From NCBI GenBank assembly GCA_017993615.1, contig JAGOMJ010000019.1, positions 1-43,710 of the forward strand: a stretch of 43,710 nt of DNA, written 5' to 3'. Positions 33,737 to 41,147 of this stretch are shown here, one piece after another; the stretch's first letter is position 1, and every line of letters starts with the position of its first letter. A program made the translations under genes and the position numbers. The stretch is from Smithella sp. Lineage in GTDB: Bacteria; Desulfobacterota; Syntrophia; Syntrophales; Smithellaceae. Under the pieces are notes generated by a model. The model saw only the letters and a list, made by a program, of their open reading frames with translations, was not told where the DNA came from and made no database searches.

Positions 33737-34870
33737 ATGAAAAAAATCTTTGCAAAGATTTCCAGCATGAATGGCGTGTATAAGGCCTTTCTGGTGTACT
33801 TTTTAATACTCCTTTTGGCATTGACATATAAATGTTTTCCCATATTCGATCAATCGGAGACCATCAACAACTTGAGTTTTTCCCATGACGGAAAGAAAAT
33901 CGTGTTTGACCGCTGTCGTAATGTAGGCTGTCAGATACAGGTCTATGATTTGGCAACAGGTGAATTGGCTGCTTATAAATCGCCCCTGACAAAAAGATGG
34001 ACTATGGGGAAGTACTCTTATGACGGGAAGAAAATCACTTTCTCCATTATCCCCATAAAAATTACCGGTGATCTCAATTTGAATAAGATGCAGATAGCCG
34101 TCATGGATGCTGACGGGAAGAACTTTAAAAAGGTTACCACCGGCCCCGGCGCCAAGTTATATCCAACTTTTTCTCATAACGGGAAGAAGATACTCTATGC
34201 CCGCGCGGCTCGTATCAGAGAAAAAGGCAAAACACCCGCTGCGGATTACGATGCCTGGGAAGTTGATTTGACAACCGGCAAGCAGACACAACTCTCTCAT
34301 TTCGAGTATTTTTACATGGGTTACCTCTCATATTTTCCTGATGATGAAAGATTCATGTATTACGGGGAACTGCCATCAATATTTGAGGGTGAGAGATTAT
34401 CTGCTGGTGGAGGAGGCTATAATCCTAGGCTGATTGAATTGGCGAAAAGAGGTATGGGTATACATGCCGTTGTCGAGATGAAAGGTAAGGATCTTATTCC
34501 AACGATGTATAATTTTGGTGACAAGGTTGTTCCCGAAAAGCCACTTCTGAGCAAAGACGGATCCGTACTGATATTTGGAAAAGCCGCTGAGGCAGGAACA
34601 TTTTACCTCTATTCATCGGATGGCAATCACCGGCTTGTGGGTAGTGGTGGTTCGGTTGATTCCGCAGCTATCTCACCAGATGGGACGTTGCTGGGAATGA
34701 TATCAGTTAAACTAGGCATACATATCTTTTCAGTCCCTGACGGCCAACGTCAGAAAGATCTATATGTACCATATGCAAAGAAAAAAATTGTAAATTGGAA
34801 AGAATCACATAAAGGAAATAAATATTTATACAAGATGATACCTGAAAAACCTTCACGCATTCTCAATTGA
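33737..34870 (+). CDS. membrane-anchored TolB-like (PD40) beta-propeller protein
   Basis: A 377-residue protein with one N-terminal membrane anchor or uncleaved signal (about 15-34, VYKAFLVYFLILLLALTYKC) and a periplasmic propeller of PD40-type blades. The blades are seen as repeats of F-S-x-D/N-G-K-K-I: FSHDGKKIVFDR, YSYDGKKITFS, FSHNGKKILYAR, then YFPDDERFMYY and ISPDGTLLGMIS. Such propellers bind proteins or carry sugars; the specific role is unknown. It is the first cargo gene of the accessory block between selA and rluD. Confidence 0.75.
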   Translation: MKKIFAKISSMNGVYKAFLVYFLILLLALTYKCFPIFDQSETINNLSFSHDGKKIVFDRCRNVGCQIQVYDLATGELAAYKSPLTKRWTMGKYSYDGKKITFSIIPIKITGDLNLNKMQIAVMDADGKNFKKVTTGPGAKLYPTFSHNGKKILYARAARIREKGKTPAADYDAWEVDLTTGKQTQLSHFEYFYMGYLSYFPDDERFMYYGELPSIFEGERLSAGGGGYNPRLIELAKRGMGIHAVVEMKGKDLIPTMYNFGDKVVPEKPLLSKDGSVLIFGKAAEAGTFYLYSSDGNHRLVGSGGSVDSAAISPDGTLLGMISVKLGIHIFSVPDGQRQKDLYVPYAKKKIVNWKESHKGNKYLYKMIPEKPSRILN

Positions 34871-34891
34871 TAAGAAAAGTCAAAAAGGTGT

Positions 34892-34919
34892 ATGGATACC
34901 GGTCTTCGCCGGTAAGACA
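34892..34919 (+). repeat. REP-like hairpin, copy 1
   Basis: ATGGATACCGGTCTTCGCCG and then GTAAGACA, with stem TACCGG/CCGGTA (34897-34914). It has the same TGGAT-stem-loop-stem-GACA architecture as the copies at 37179 and 40349 but is more degenerate. Confidence 0.65.
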
Positions 34920-34933
34920 TAATAAGGTAAAAC

Positions 34934-34990
34934 CGGAGCAATAAGTTGGTCGGAAAGAGGGACGCCCTTAAAATTGTAAAATAGATAAAT
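34934..34990 (+). pseudogene. decayed copy of the rluD 5' end, relic 1
   Basis: GCAATAAGTTGGTCGGAAAG (34938-34957) and the following bases match the start of rluD (GCAATAAGATGGTCGGACAG, 37212-37231) at 21 of 25 aligned positions. The rluD ATG is TTG here, and the frame (LVGKRDALKIVK) stops after 12 codons. It follows the beta-propeller gene. Confidence 0.6.
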
Positions 34991-35130
34991 AAAGGATAAC
35001 TGATACCGCACTCAACAAGACTCAATGTTCCCAAAGAAATATGTCAGCACCCTTTTTTCCGACTCCTTGGACAGTCTCCCGCCCGCTAAAGCAAGGCTTT
35101 TTATCTACCGGAAAGGCATTATAAAAACCG
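34991..35130. other. intergenic stretch before the AAA ATPase gene
   Basis: No gene supported. A small AAAGC-aag-GCTTT stem lies near 35088-35101. Together with the REP-like copy and relic 1, this accounts for the 317-bp gap after the propeller gene. Confidence 0.4.
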
Positions 35131-35167
35131 TTGACAAACTGACTGAATTATATATAATACGGTCAAC
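35130..35167 (+). promoter_or_regulatory. strong sigma-70 promoter for the AAA ATPase, with inverted repeat
   Basis: TTGACA (35131-35136), 16-base spacer, TATAAT (35153-35158): both hexamers are perfect. The 6-bp arms GTTGAC (35130-35135) and GTCAAC (35162-35167) bracket the promoter as an inverted repeat and could be a repressor site. The start codon is 30 bp downstream of the -10. Confidence 0.8.
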
Positions 35168-35187
35168 ACAATGACCAAGGTAATTAT

Positions 35188-36318
35188 ATGTACATTGCAC
35201 AAAAACAATTGGAAAAGTTAAGAAATCTGGCCGTTCCGGGCAAGGTGGTTGTTATTTACGGCGCCAGGCGCACGGGTAAAACGACACTGCTGAAAGAATT
35301 TCTGAAAGACGAAACAAAAGATCATCTGCTGGTCAACGGAGAAGATATTACCGTCCATTCCTATTTATCCAGCCAGTCGGTGGAAAAGCTCACATCTTTT
35401 GTCGGCAACGCAAAACTTCTGATTGTTGACGAAGCGCAGAAAATTCCCAATATCGGAATAAATCTCAAGCTGATTGTTGATCATCTATCCGGTATCCGCA
35501 TGGTCGTCACCGGCTCGTCGTCCTTCGATCTGGCGCGTCACACGGGCGAACCGCTGACCGGACGAAAATACACGCTCAAATTGTTTCCGCTGGCGCAAAT
35601 GGAAATCGGTCAGATTGAAAGAATACATCAAACTCAAGCCCATCTGGAGAACCGCTTGATTTACGGTTCTTATCCCGAAGTCGTCTTAATGCAGGATAAT
35701 CAAGGGCGGGAAAAGTATCTCAAAGAAATCGTGTCTTCTTATTTGTATAAAGATATTCTGGAGCTCGACGGCATCAGACAATCCGTCAAGATTATCCGCC
35801 TGCTCCAGCTTCTTGCTTTCCAGATAGGCAAGGAAGTATCGCTGACCGAACTGGGAACATCATTATCCATGAGCAAGAATACCGTGGAGCGCTATCTGGA
35901 CCTCCTGGAAAAAGCATTCGTCCTGCATCGCTTGACCGGTTTCAGCCGCAACCTGCGCAGTGAAATCATAAAAAACTGCCGCTACTATTTTCTGGACAAC
36001 GGCGTGCGCAACGCGCTGATCAACAATTTCAATCCGCTCTCGCAACGCAACGATTGCGGCGAATTGTGGGAGAATTACCTGATCATGGAAAGATTGAAAA
36101 GGCAGGAATATCTGGACACCCCGGCTAATAATTATTTCTGGCGGACTTATACCAGACAGGAAATTGATTTTGTCGAAGAGCGTCAAGGCCGCCTGTTCGG
36201 CTATGAAATGAAATGGGGCAAGGCAAAACCCAAGCCACCGAAACTCTGGCAGTCGGCCTATCCGGAATCTTCCTATGAGCTGATTAACAGAGAGAATTAT
36301 CTCAAGTTTATTACTTGA
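35188..36318 (+). CDS. AAA ATPase with C-terminal DUF4143
   Basis: A 376-residue protein of the common AAA_14/DUF4143 family. Walker A is GARRTGKTT (25-33), Walker B LLIVDEAQK, sensor-1 VVTGSSSFDLA. A winged-helix-like region (VSLTELGTSLSMSKNTVERY, about 218-237) and DUF4143 follow, ending in a nuclease-like fold segment (TRQEIDFVEERQGRLFGYEMKWGK). The E-I-D-F...E-x-K pattern resembles PD-(D/E)xK sites. Family members are widespread, often on mobile DNA, and mostly without known function. It is the second cargo gene upstream of rluD. Confidence 0.88.
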   Translation: MYIAQKQLEKLRNLAVPGKVVVIYGARRTGKTTLLKEFLKDETKDHLLVNGEDITVHSYLSSQSVEKLTSFVGNAKLLIVDEAQKIPNIGINLKLIVDHLSGIRMVVTGSSSFDLARHTGEPLTGRKYTLKLFPLAQMEIGQIERIHQTQAHLENRLIYGSYPEVVLMQDNQGREKYLKEIVSSYLYKDILELDGIRQSVKIIRLLQLLAFQIGKEVSLTELGTSLSMSKNTVERYLDLLEKAFVLHRLTGFSRNLRSEIIKNCRYYFLDNGVRNALINNFNPLSQRNDCGELWENYLIMERLKRQEYLDTPANNYFWRTYTRQEIDFVEERQGRLFGYEMKWGKAKPKPPKLWQSAYPESSYELINRENYLKFIT

Positions 36319-36322
36319 TGCA

Positions 36323-36346
36323 GGAACTGCTTTCCCGAACAGTTCC
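36323..36346 (+). terminator. hairpin after the AAA ATPase gene
   Basis: GGAACTG / CAGTTCC, 7-bp stem, 10-base loop, 5 bp past the stop. No T run follows, so it is a weak terminator candidate. Confidence 0.35.
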
Positions 36347-36371
36347 ATAACTAAAATACCGGAGCAAATAC

Positions 36372-36467
36372 TTGTTAGGGACGTCTGAAAAAATCAGTTT
36401 TATAGTGGATAAAAGCCAGAGCGGGCAGAGGCTGATTTTTCAGTGGGACAAACATTTCAATATTTAA
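36372..36467 (+). pseudogene. truncated copy of the rluD 5' end, relic 2
   Basis: A frame starting at TTG 36372 reads LLGTSEKISFIVDKSQSGQR then LIFQWDKHFNI and stops. The intact RluD begins MVGQAEKIKFTVDKSQGGQR. At DNA level GATAAAAGCCAGAGCGGGCA (36408-36427) and the next 8 bases match 37257-37284 at 26 or more of 28 positions. The homology starts about 10 bp upstream of the start codon and ends near codon 22. It follows the AAA ATPase gene. Confidence 0.85.
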
Positions 36468-36489
36468 TCTAAAAGAACAAGGTGTTGAC

Positions 36490-37083
36490 ATGGCAACTGT
36501 TAAACGAATTAAATCTGATAATGTATTTCAATTAAAAATAACTCTTAATCATATTAAGCCACCGATTTGGAGAAGAGTATTGGTTGATTCAGATATTAAG
36601 CTGCCTGATTTACATAAAATTATACAGACTGTAATGGGCTGGACTAATTCTCATTTACATCAATTTATTATTGGCAATCAATATTACTCACTTCCAAGCG
36701 ATGAATCATTTTACAAAGTAGTTGATTATCGCCGAATTAAATTGGATTCATTATTCAATACGCCAAAATCAAATTTTATTTATGAATATGATTTTGGGGA
36801 TGGTTGGGAACATTCAATCGTTATTGAAAAAATACTGCCTCGTAAAAAAAACACTTATTATCCAATATGCATTGACGGCAAACGAAGTTGCCCACCTGAA
36901 GATTGTGGTGGCACCTTTGGTTATGAAAATCTTATTACGATAATAAACAATCCCGAACATGAAGAATATGATGAAATGATGGAATGGCTTGGAGATTATT
37001 TTGACCCGAAGGAGTTCAATATAGATGAAGTGAATGAATTCCTCCGTGAAAAAAATTTTGGTTGTGTCGAATTATTTGACTAA
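36490..37083 (+). CDS. plasmid pRiA4b ORF-3 family protein
   Basis: A 197-residue member of the pRiA4b ORF-3-like family. The family signatures are LKITLNHIKPPIWRRVLVDS (about 16-35), LHKIIQTVMGWTNSHLHQF, YEYDFGDGWEHSI (about 99-111) and CPPEDCGGTFGYENL. The molecular function is unknown; relatives are frequent on plasmids and mobile DNA. The gene is clearly AT-richer than its neighbours and uses many ATT, AAT and TTA codons, suggesting transfer. Third cargo gene before rluD. The start context GGTGTTGACATGG has only a weak ribosome binding site. Confidence 0.85.
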   Translation: MATVKRIKSDNVFQLKITLNHIKPPIWRRVLVDSDIKLPDLHKIIQTVMGWTNSHLHQFIIGNQYYSLPSDESFYKVVDYRRIKLDSLFNTPKSNFIYEYDFGDGWEHSIVIEKILPRKKNTYYPICIDGKRSCPPEDCGGTFGYENLITIINNPEHEEYDEMMEWLGDYFDPKEFNIDEVNEFLREKNFGCVELFD

Positions 37084-37178
37084 AAGAAGGTATTGATAAT
37101 TTATAATATATTCGTTTCTATTTTTATGGAAACATGGAACGCCTTTGAGTTATCAAGTTTTTCAAAATGAAAAAGACT

Positions 37179-37204
37179 GGATTCCCGCCTTAGCGGGAAT
37201 GACA
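37179..37204 (+). repeat. REP-like hairpin, copy 2
   Basis: TGG-ATTCCCGC-ctta-GCGGGAAT-GACA: perfect 8-bp stem, 4-base loop, immediately upstream of rluD. Same flanks as the copy at 40349. Confidence 0.8.
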
Positions 37205-37220
37205 AAATTGAGGCAATAAG

Positions 37221-38234
37221 ATGGTCGGACAGGCGGAAAAAATAAAATTTACAGTTGATAAAAGCCAGGGCGGGCAGAGGCTGGATATATATCTCGCGCA
37301 GAGCGAGGCGGCGCTTTCGCGTTCGCAGGTGAAGTACGCCATTGAGGAAGGCGATGTGCTGGTCAACGATAAAGTTCCCAAAGTCAGCCAGCACCTCAAG
37401 GAAGGCGACGTGATTGTGCTGACCAAAAGGCCGCCGGTGGAGGCCATAGCCGTCCCGCAGGAAATGCCGCTGGACATCGTTTACGAAGACGACGCCGTTA
37501 TCGTCATCAACAAACCGGCGGGTATGGTGGTGCATCCGGCGCCCGGGAATCCCGATAAAACGCTCGTCAATGCTTTGCTTTTCCACTGCCATGATTTATC
37601 CGGCATCGGCGGTGTCTTGCGTCCGGGCATTGTGCACCGGCTGGATAAGGACACGTCCGGCCTTATTGTGGCGGCAAAATCCGATGACGCGCACCGCAAT
37701 CTTTCTTCGCAGTTTGAAAAACACGATGTGCACAAAAAATATCTGGCGCTCGTCTGGGGAGACGTGAAAGGCAATAGTGGAGAAATAGTTCTGCCTGTCG
37801 GCAGGCACACAAACAACCGCAAAAAAATGTCCACAAAAAGCAGACACGGCAAAGGCGCGCTCACTCTTTGGAAAGTGCGCGAACGCTTCGGCGTGGCAAC
37901 GCTTCTGGATGTGGAGATTAAAACCGGACGCACGCATCAGATCCGCGTGCATTTGTCCGACCGCGGTTATCCGGTGGTGGGCGATGCCGTTTACGGCAAC
38001 TCCGCCAAAATCAACACGGTTAAAGATCCCCTGCTGAAGGCAAAGATCAAGGAATTTAACCGGCAGGCACTGCACGCGGCACAACTTTCTTTCATTCATC
38101 CGCAAAAAGGCGAGCGGGTGGTATTTACCGCGGACATGCCGCAGGATCTGGCGGATTTGTGCGCTCAATTACGGACAAGCATCAAGTCAGTTGACTCAAA
38201 AAAAGATATGTGGAAGGATAAATTAAAAGGGTAA
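37221..38234 (+). CDS. rluD: 23S rRNA pseudouridine synthase RluD-type
   Basis: Isomerises uridines to pseudouridine in helix 69 of 23S rRNA (positions 1911/1915/1917 in E. coli numbering) if orthologous to RluD. The 337 residues comprise an N-terminal S4 domain (about 14-75) and the catalytic domain with GIVHRLDKDTSGLIVAAKS (catalytic Asp at about residue 142), GRTHQIRVHLSDRGYPVVGD and RQALHAAQLSF. GAGG lies upstream of the ATG. Only 3 bp separate it from pgeF. Its first codons are duplicated twice upstream, showing that insertions have targeted this position. Confidence 0.94.
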   Translation: MVGQAEKIKFTVDKSQGGQRLDIYLAQSEAALSRSQVKYAIEEGDVLVNDKVPKVSQHLKEGDVIVLTKRPPVEAIAVPQEMPLDIVYEDDAVIVINKPAGMVVHPAPGNPDKTLVNALLFHCHDLSGIGGVLRPGIVHRLDKDTSGLIVAAKSDDAHRNLSSQFEKHDVHKKYLALVWGDVKGNSGEIVLPVGRHTNNRKKMSTKSRHGKGALTLWKVRERFGVATLLDVEIKTGRTHQIRVHLSDRGYPVVGDAVYGNSAKINTVKDPLLKAKIKEFNRQALHAAQLSFIHPQKGERVVFTADMPQDLADLCAQLRTSIKSVDSKKDMWKDKLKG

Positions 38235-38237
38235 TCC

Positions 38238-39092
38238 ATGTTTCAACTGAACAAAAAGCATTCCATCCAGTATTACGAATCCTCGTTTTTGAGCGGATGC
38301 GATTTTTTGACGCATGCCTTCTGCACCAGGCTCGGCGGTCTCTCGGAAGACGATTATAAATCGCTGAACATCAGTTTCAAGGAAGGCGATCTGGAAAGCA
38401 GGGTTTTGCAGAACTGGAATCGTCTGGCCATGGCCTTTGCCATACCCCTGGAAAACTTCCTGACCTTGAATCAGGTGCACGGCGACGATATTTTTATAAT
38501 CAAACCCTACGGCGATTATTTACCTTCGGACGGAGCCCTGAATTACGACGCTATTGTAACGCCCCGTGAGAACCTGGCGATCTGCATCAAAACCGCGGAT
38601 TGCGTGCCGGTGTTCATCGTTGACCGGGCAAAAAAAATCATTGCGGCAGTCCATGCCGGATGGAAAGGCACCGCGCTGGAAATCAGCGCCAAAGTCGTTC
38701 GTCTTTTCCTGGACAAATACGGATCATATCCGCACGATATTCTGGCGGCCGTTGGCCCCTCGATCGGACTCTGCTGCTTTGAAGTTGATGAAGACGCGGC
38801 GGATTCTTTTCGCAATCAAAAAGATCACGAAGCGTTTTTATTCGCAGGCAATAGACCGAATAAATGGATCGTGGATTTACCGGAAGCCAACCGCAGACAG
38901 ATGATCAACTGCGGCATTTCCGCAGCCAATATCGACCTTTCCCATTTGTGCACGTCCTGCCGTCAGGATTTGTTTTACTCGCACCGGGGTTCCGGCGGGA
39001 TCACAGGCCGGCAGCTTAATTTCATCATGGTGAAAGGTGAGGCACCCTGCCGCGTCATGACCATCGGCGACGAATATCCAAAGATTCAGTAA
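38238..39092 (+). CDS. pgeF: peptidoglycan editing factor PgeF (laccase-domain, YfiH family)
   Basis: Copper/zinc-binding multicopper-polyphenol-oxidase-like fold. In E. coli the family acts in peptidoglycan quality control, removing mis-incorporated L-Ser. The 284-residue protein has the metal and active-site motifs: TLNQVHGDDIF, KTADCVPVFIVD and AAVHAGWKGTALEI (His, Cys, His). The C-terminal LCTSCRQDLFYSHRGSGGITGRQ (split LCTSCRQDLFYSHR + GSGGITGRQ) is also typical. It is translationally close to rluD (3 bp), the usual neighbour. Confidence 0.93.
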   Translation: MFQLNKKHSIQYYESSFLSGCDFLTHAFCTRLGGLSEDDYKSLNISFKEGDLESRVLQNWNRLAMAFAIPLENFLTLNQVHGDDIFIIKPYGDYLPSDGALNYDAIVTPRENLAICIKTADCVPVFIVDRAKKIIAAVHAGWKGTALEISAKVVRLFLDKYGSYPHDILAAVGPSIGLCCFEVDEDAADSFRNQKDHEAFLFAGNRPNKWIVDLPEANRRQMINCGISAANIDLSHLCTSCRQDLFYSHRGSGGITGRQLNFIMVKGEAPCRVMTIGDEYPKIQ

Positions 39093-39164
39093 AAAACATG
39101 GCTATTGACAGTATTTCTTTTCAGTATTAATTAAGATCATCGTCTTCAAAAAACGATTTCGTTT

Positions 39165-39285
39165 CTAAATCAATGATGATATCGCGGCGGCTAGGAGGAG
39201 GCGACGAGACGTATTGTACATACGTTGAGGAAGCCGACAACGACGCCAACAAAGATAGCGCTTGATTTTGAAATGAAATAAAGGA
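39165..39285. other. unusual GC-rich intergenic segment with palindrome, upstream of hldD
   Basis: Between pgeF and hldD lies a segment unlike the AT-rich surroundings. It contains a palindrome ACGTAT-tgtac-ATACGT (39209-39225) flanked by purine-rich GGAGGAGGCGACGAG (39195-39209) and GAGGAAGCCGACAACGACGC (39227-39246). It could encode a 31-residue peptide from ATG 39172, but it has no ribosome binding site of note. A TTGACA with a TATTAA/TAATTA -10 at about 39113-39141 could be the hldD promoter. Function unknown. Confidence 0.4.
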
Positions 39286-39293
39286 GTGAACAA

Positions 39294-40271
39294 ATGATTA
39301 TCGTTACAGGTGGCGCCGGATTTATCGGCAGCGCTTTTGTCTGGAAACTCAACCAGGAAGGCATTGATAACATTATCATCGTTGACCGTCTGGGAACGAG
39401 CGATAAATGGAAAAATCTGGTTAATCTTCGCTTCGTCGATTATATTCACAAAGATGATTTTCTGGAAATGGTCGATACCGATATGATGCCTTTCGACGTC
39501 GACGCGATCATCCATATGGGCGCCTGTTCCTCCACGACCGAACGCGATGCCGATTACCTATGGCACAACAATTACGCGTATACCAAGATTCTGGCCGAAT
39601 GGGCGCTGGAGCACGATATTCGTTTTATCTATGCCAGTTCCGCGGCAACCTATGGCGACGGCGCAAAAGGATTTGCAGACAGCCACAAAACCATCCCCGG
39701 ACTCAAACCCATCAATATGTACGGTTATTCCAAACAGGTATTCGATCTGTGGGTACTGCGCCAGAAGCTCGAAAGCAGAGTGGCTGGAATCAAATTTTTC
39801 AATGTCTTCGGCCCCAACGAATACCACAAAGGCGATATGTCCAGCGTCATTTTCAAGGCCTTTCATCAGATCAAAGAAACCGGCAAGGTCAAACTTTTCA
39901 AATCGTATAAAAAAGAATACAAAGACGGCGGGCAGATGCGCGATTTCGTTTATGTCAAAGACTGCGTCAACGTCATGTGGTGGCTTCTCCAAAACAGGAA
40001 GGTCAACGGCATTTTCAACCTGGGAACGGGAAAAGCGAGAAGCTGGAATGATTTAATTAAAGCTGTTTTTACAGCCATGAAAAAGAAAACAAATATTGAA
40101 TATATTGCCATGCCTGAAGCTCTGCGGAATCAGTATCAGTATTTTACCGAAGCGGAAATGAGCAAACTGAAGAAGGCGGGTTGTCCGTTTAAGTTTTCCT
40201 CGTTGGAAGATTCCGTCTATGATTATGTAACGAAATATTTGCAGAAATCCGATCCGCATTTGGGAAAATAA
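39294..40271 (+). CDS. hldD: ADP-L-glycero-D-manno-heptose 6-epimerase
   Basis: NADP-dependent epimerase making ADP-L-glycero-D-manno-heptose for the LPS inner core. The 325-residue extended SDR protein has MIIVTGGAGFIGSAFVWKLN (Rossmann motif), HMGACSSTTERDADYLWHNN, the catalytic YGYSK (Tyr-x3-Lys) and FFNVFGPNEYHKGDMSSV, all diagnostic for HldD/RfaD. AAAGGAG lies 8 bases before the ATG. It indicates a heptose-containing outer-membrane LPS. Confidence 0.96.
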   Translation: MIIVTGGAGFIGSAFVWKLNQEGIDNIIIVDRLGTSDKWKNLVNLRFVDYIHKDDFLEMVDTDMMPFDVDAIIHMGACSSTTERDADYLWHNNYAYTKILAEWALEHDIRFIYASSAATYGDGAKGFADSHKTIPGLKPINMYGYSKQVFDLWVLRQKLESRVAGIKFFNVFGPNEYHKGDMSSVIFKAFHQIKETGKVKLFKSYKKEYKDGGQMRDFVYVKDCVNVMWWLLQNRKVNGIFNLGTGKARSWNDLIKAVFTAMKKKTNIEYIAMPEALRNQYQYFTEAEMSKLKKAGCPFKFSSLEDSVYDYVTKYLQKSDPHLGK

Positions 40272-40285
40272 ATTATTCAACTTAC

Positions 40286-40375
40286 GTCACTTCGGCGAAG
40301 GCCGGAGTCTAGACATTATTTTCGCAAAAGCGGAACAATTTTATACACTGGATTCCGGCCTCCGCCGGAATGACT
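40286..40375. repeat. inverted pair of REP-like hairpins, copies 3 and 4
   Basis: Downstream of hldD. Copy 4 (40286-40312, GTCACTTCGGCGAAGGCCGG and on to TCTAG) is an inverted, slightly decayed version of copy 3 (40349-40375: TGG-ATTCCGGC-ctcc-GCCGGAAT-GAC). Both have 8-bp stems. The arrangement resembles a bacterial interspersed mosaic element and could stabilise or end the hldD mRNA. Confidence 0.75.
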
Positions 40376-40400
40376 AATGAGGCTTTTTACGGAGTTGTTT

Positions 40401-41147
40401 ATGAAAAGAGAAGTTGTTTGCATCATCCCCTCGCGCTATGAATCCAGCCGGTTTCCCGGCAAGCCGCTGGCTGATTTATGCGGCAAGCCGATGATTCAGC
40501 ACGTCTATGAACGCGTGGCCAAAGCCAAAGCCGTTCCCTATGTGGCGGTAGCCACCGACGACCAGCGGATATTCGATGCGGTAAAACATTTCGGCGGCAA
40601 CGTCGTGATGACAGCAGGAACGCACCGTTCCGGAACTGACCGCATCGCCGAAGCGGTCAAGTCGCTTAATCTTCCCGCCGACGCGATTGTCGTCAACATT
40701 CAGGGCGATCAGCCGATATTCGAACCGACGCAGGTGGACGAAGTGATTCAGCCCCTGCTGGACGACCCGTCCATCAACATGTCCACGCTGATTTATAAAA
40801 TTGTTCTGGACAAGGAAATCACCCATCCGCACGCCGTTAAGGTCGTCCTCGATCATCAGAATTTCGCGCTGTATTTCTCGCGGGCGACGATTCCGTATGT
40901 CCGGGATAAAAATCTGAGAGCCGATTATTACAAACATCACGGCATTTACGCCTATCGCCGGGATTTTCTCGATGTGTTCACCAAACTTCCCGAAGGCAAA
41001 CTGGAAAAACTCGAAGCGCTTGAACAGTTGCGAGCGCTCGAATACGGTTACAAAATCAAAGTAGTCGTCACGCCCTATGATTCCGTGGAAGTGGACAATC
41101 AACAGGAACTGGAAAGAGTACGCGAGATACTCCTGGAGAAAAAATGA
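40401..41147 (+). CDS. kdsB: 3-deoxy-manno-octulosonate cytidylyltransferase
   Basis: Activates KDO to CMP-KDO for LPS assembly. It has 248 residues from ATG 40401, which has GGAG seven bases upstream; an ATG eight codons earlier is less likely. Signatures are IIPSRYESSRFPGKPLADL (nucleotide binding), VATDDQRIF, GTDRIAEAV, VNIQGDQP (metal Asp), HHGIYAYRRDFL and EKLEALEQLRALE. Its stop overlaps the pldA start (ATGA). Confidence 0.96.
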   Translation: MKREVVCIIPSRYESSRFPGKPLADLCGKPMIQHVYERVAKAKAVPYVAVATDDQRIFDAVKHFGGNVVMTAGTHRSGTDRIAEAVKSLNLPADAIVVNIQGDQPIFEPTQVDEVIQPLLDDPSINMSTLIYKIVLDKEITHPHAVKVVLDHQNFALYFSRATIPYVRDKNLRADYYKHHGIYAYRRDFLDVFTKLPEGKLEKLEALEQLRALEYGYKIKVVVTPYDSVEVDNQQELERVREILLEKK

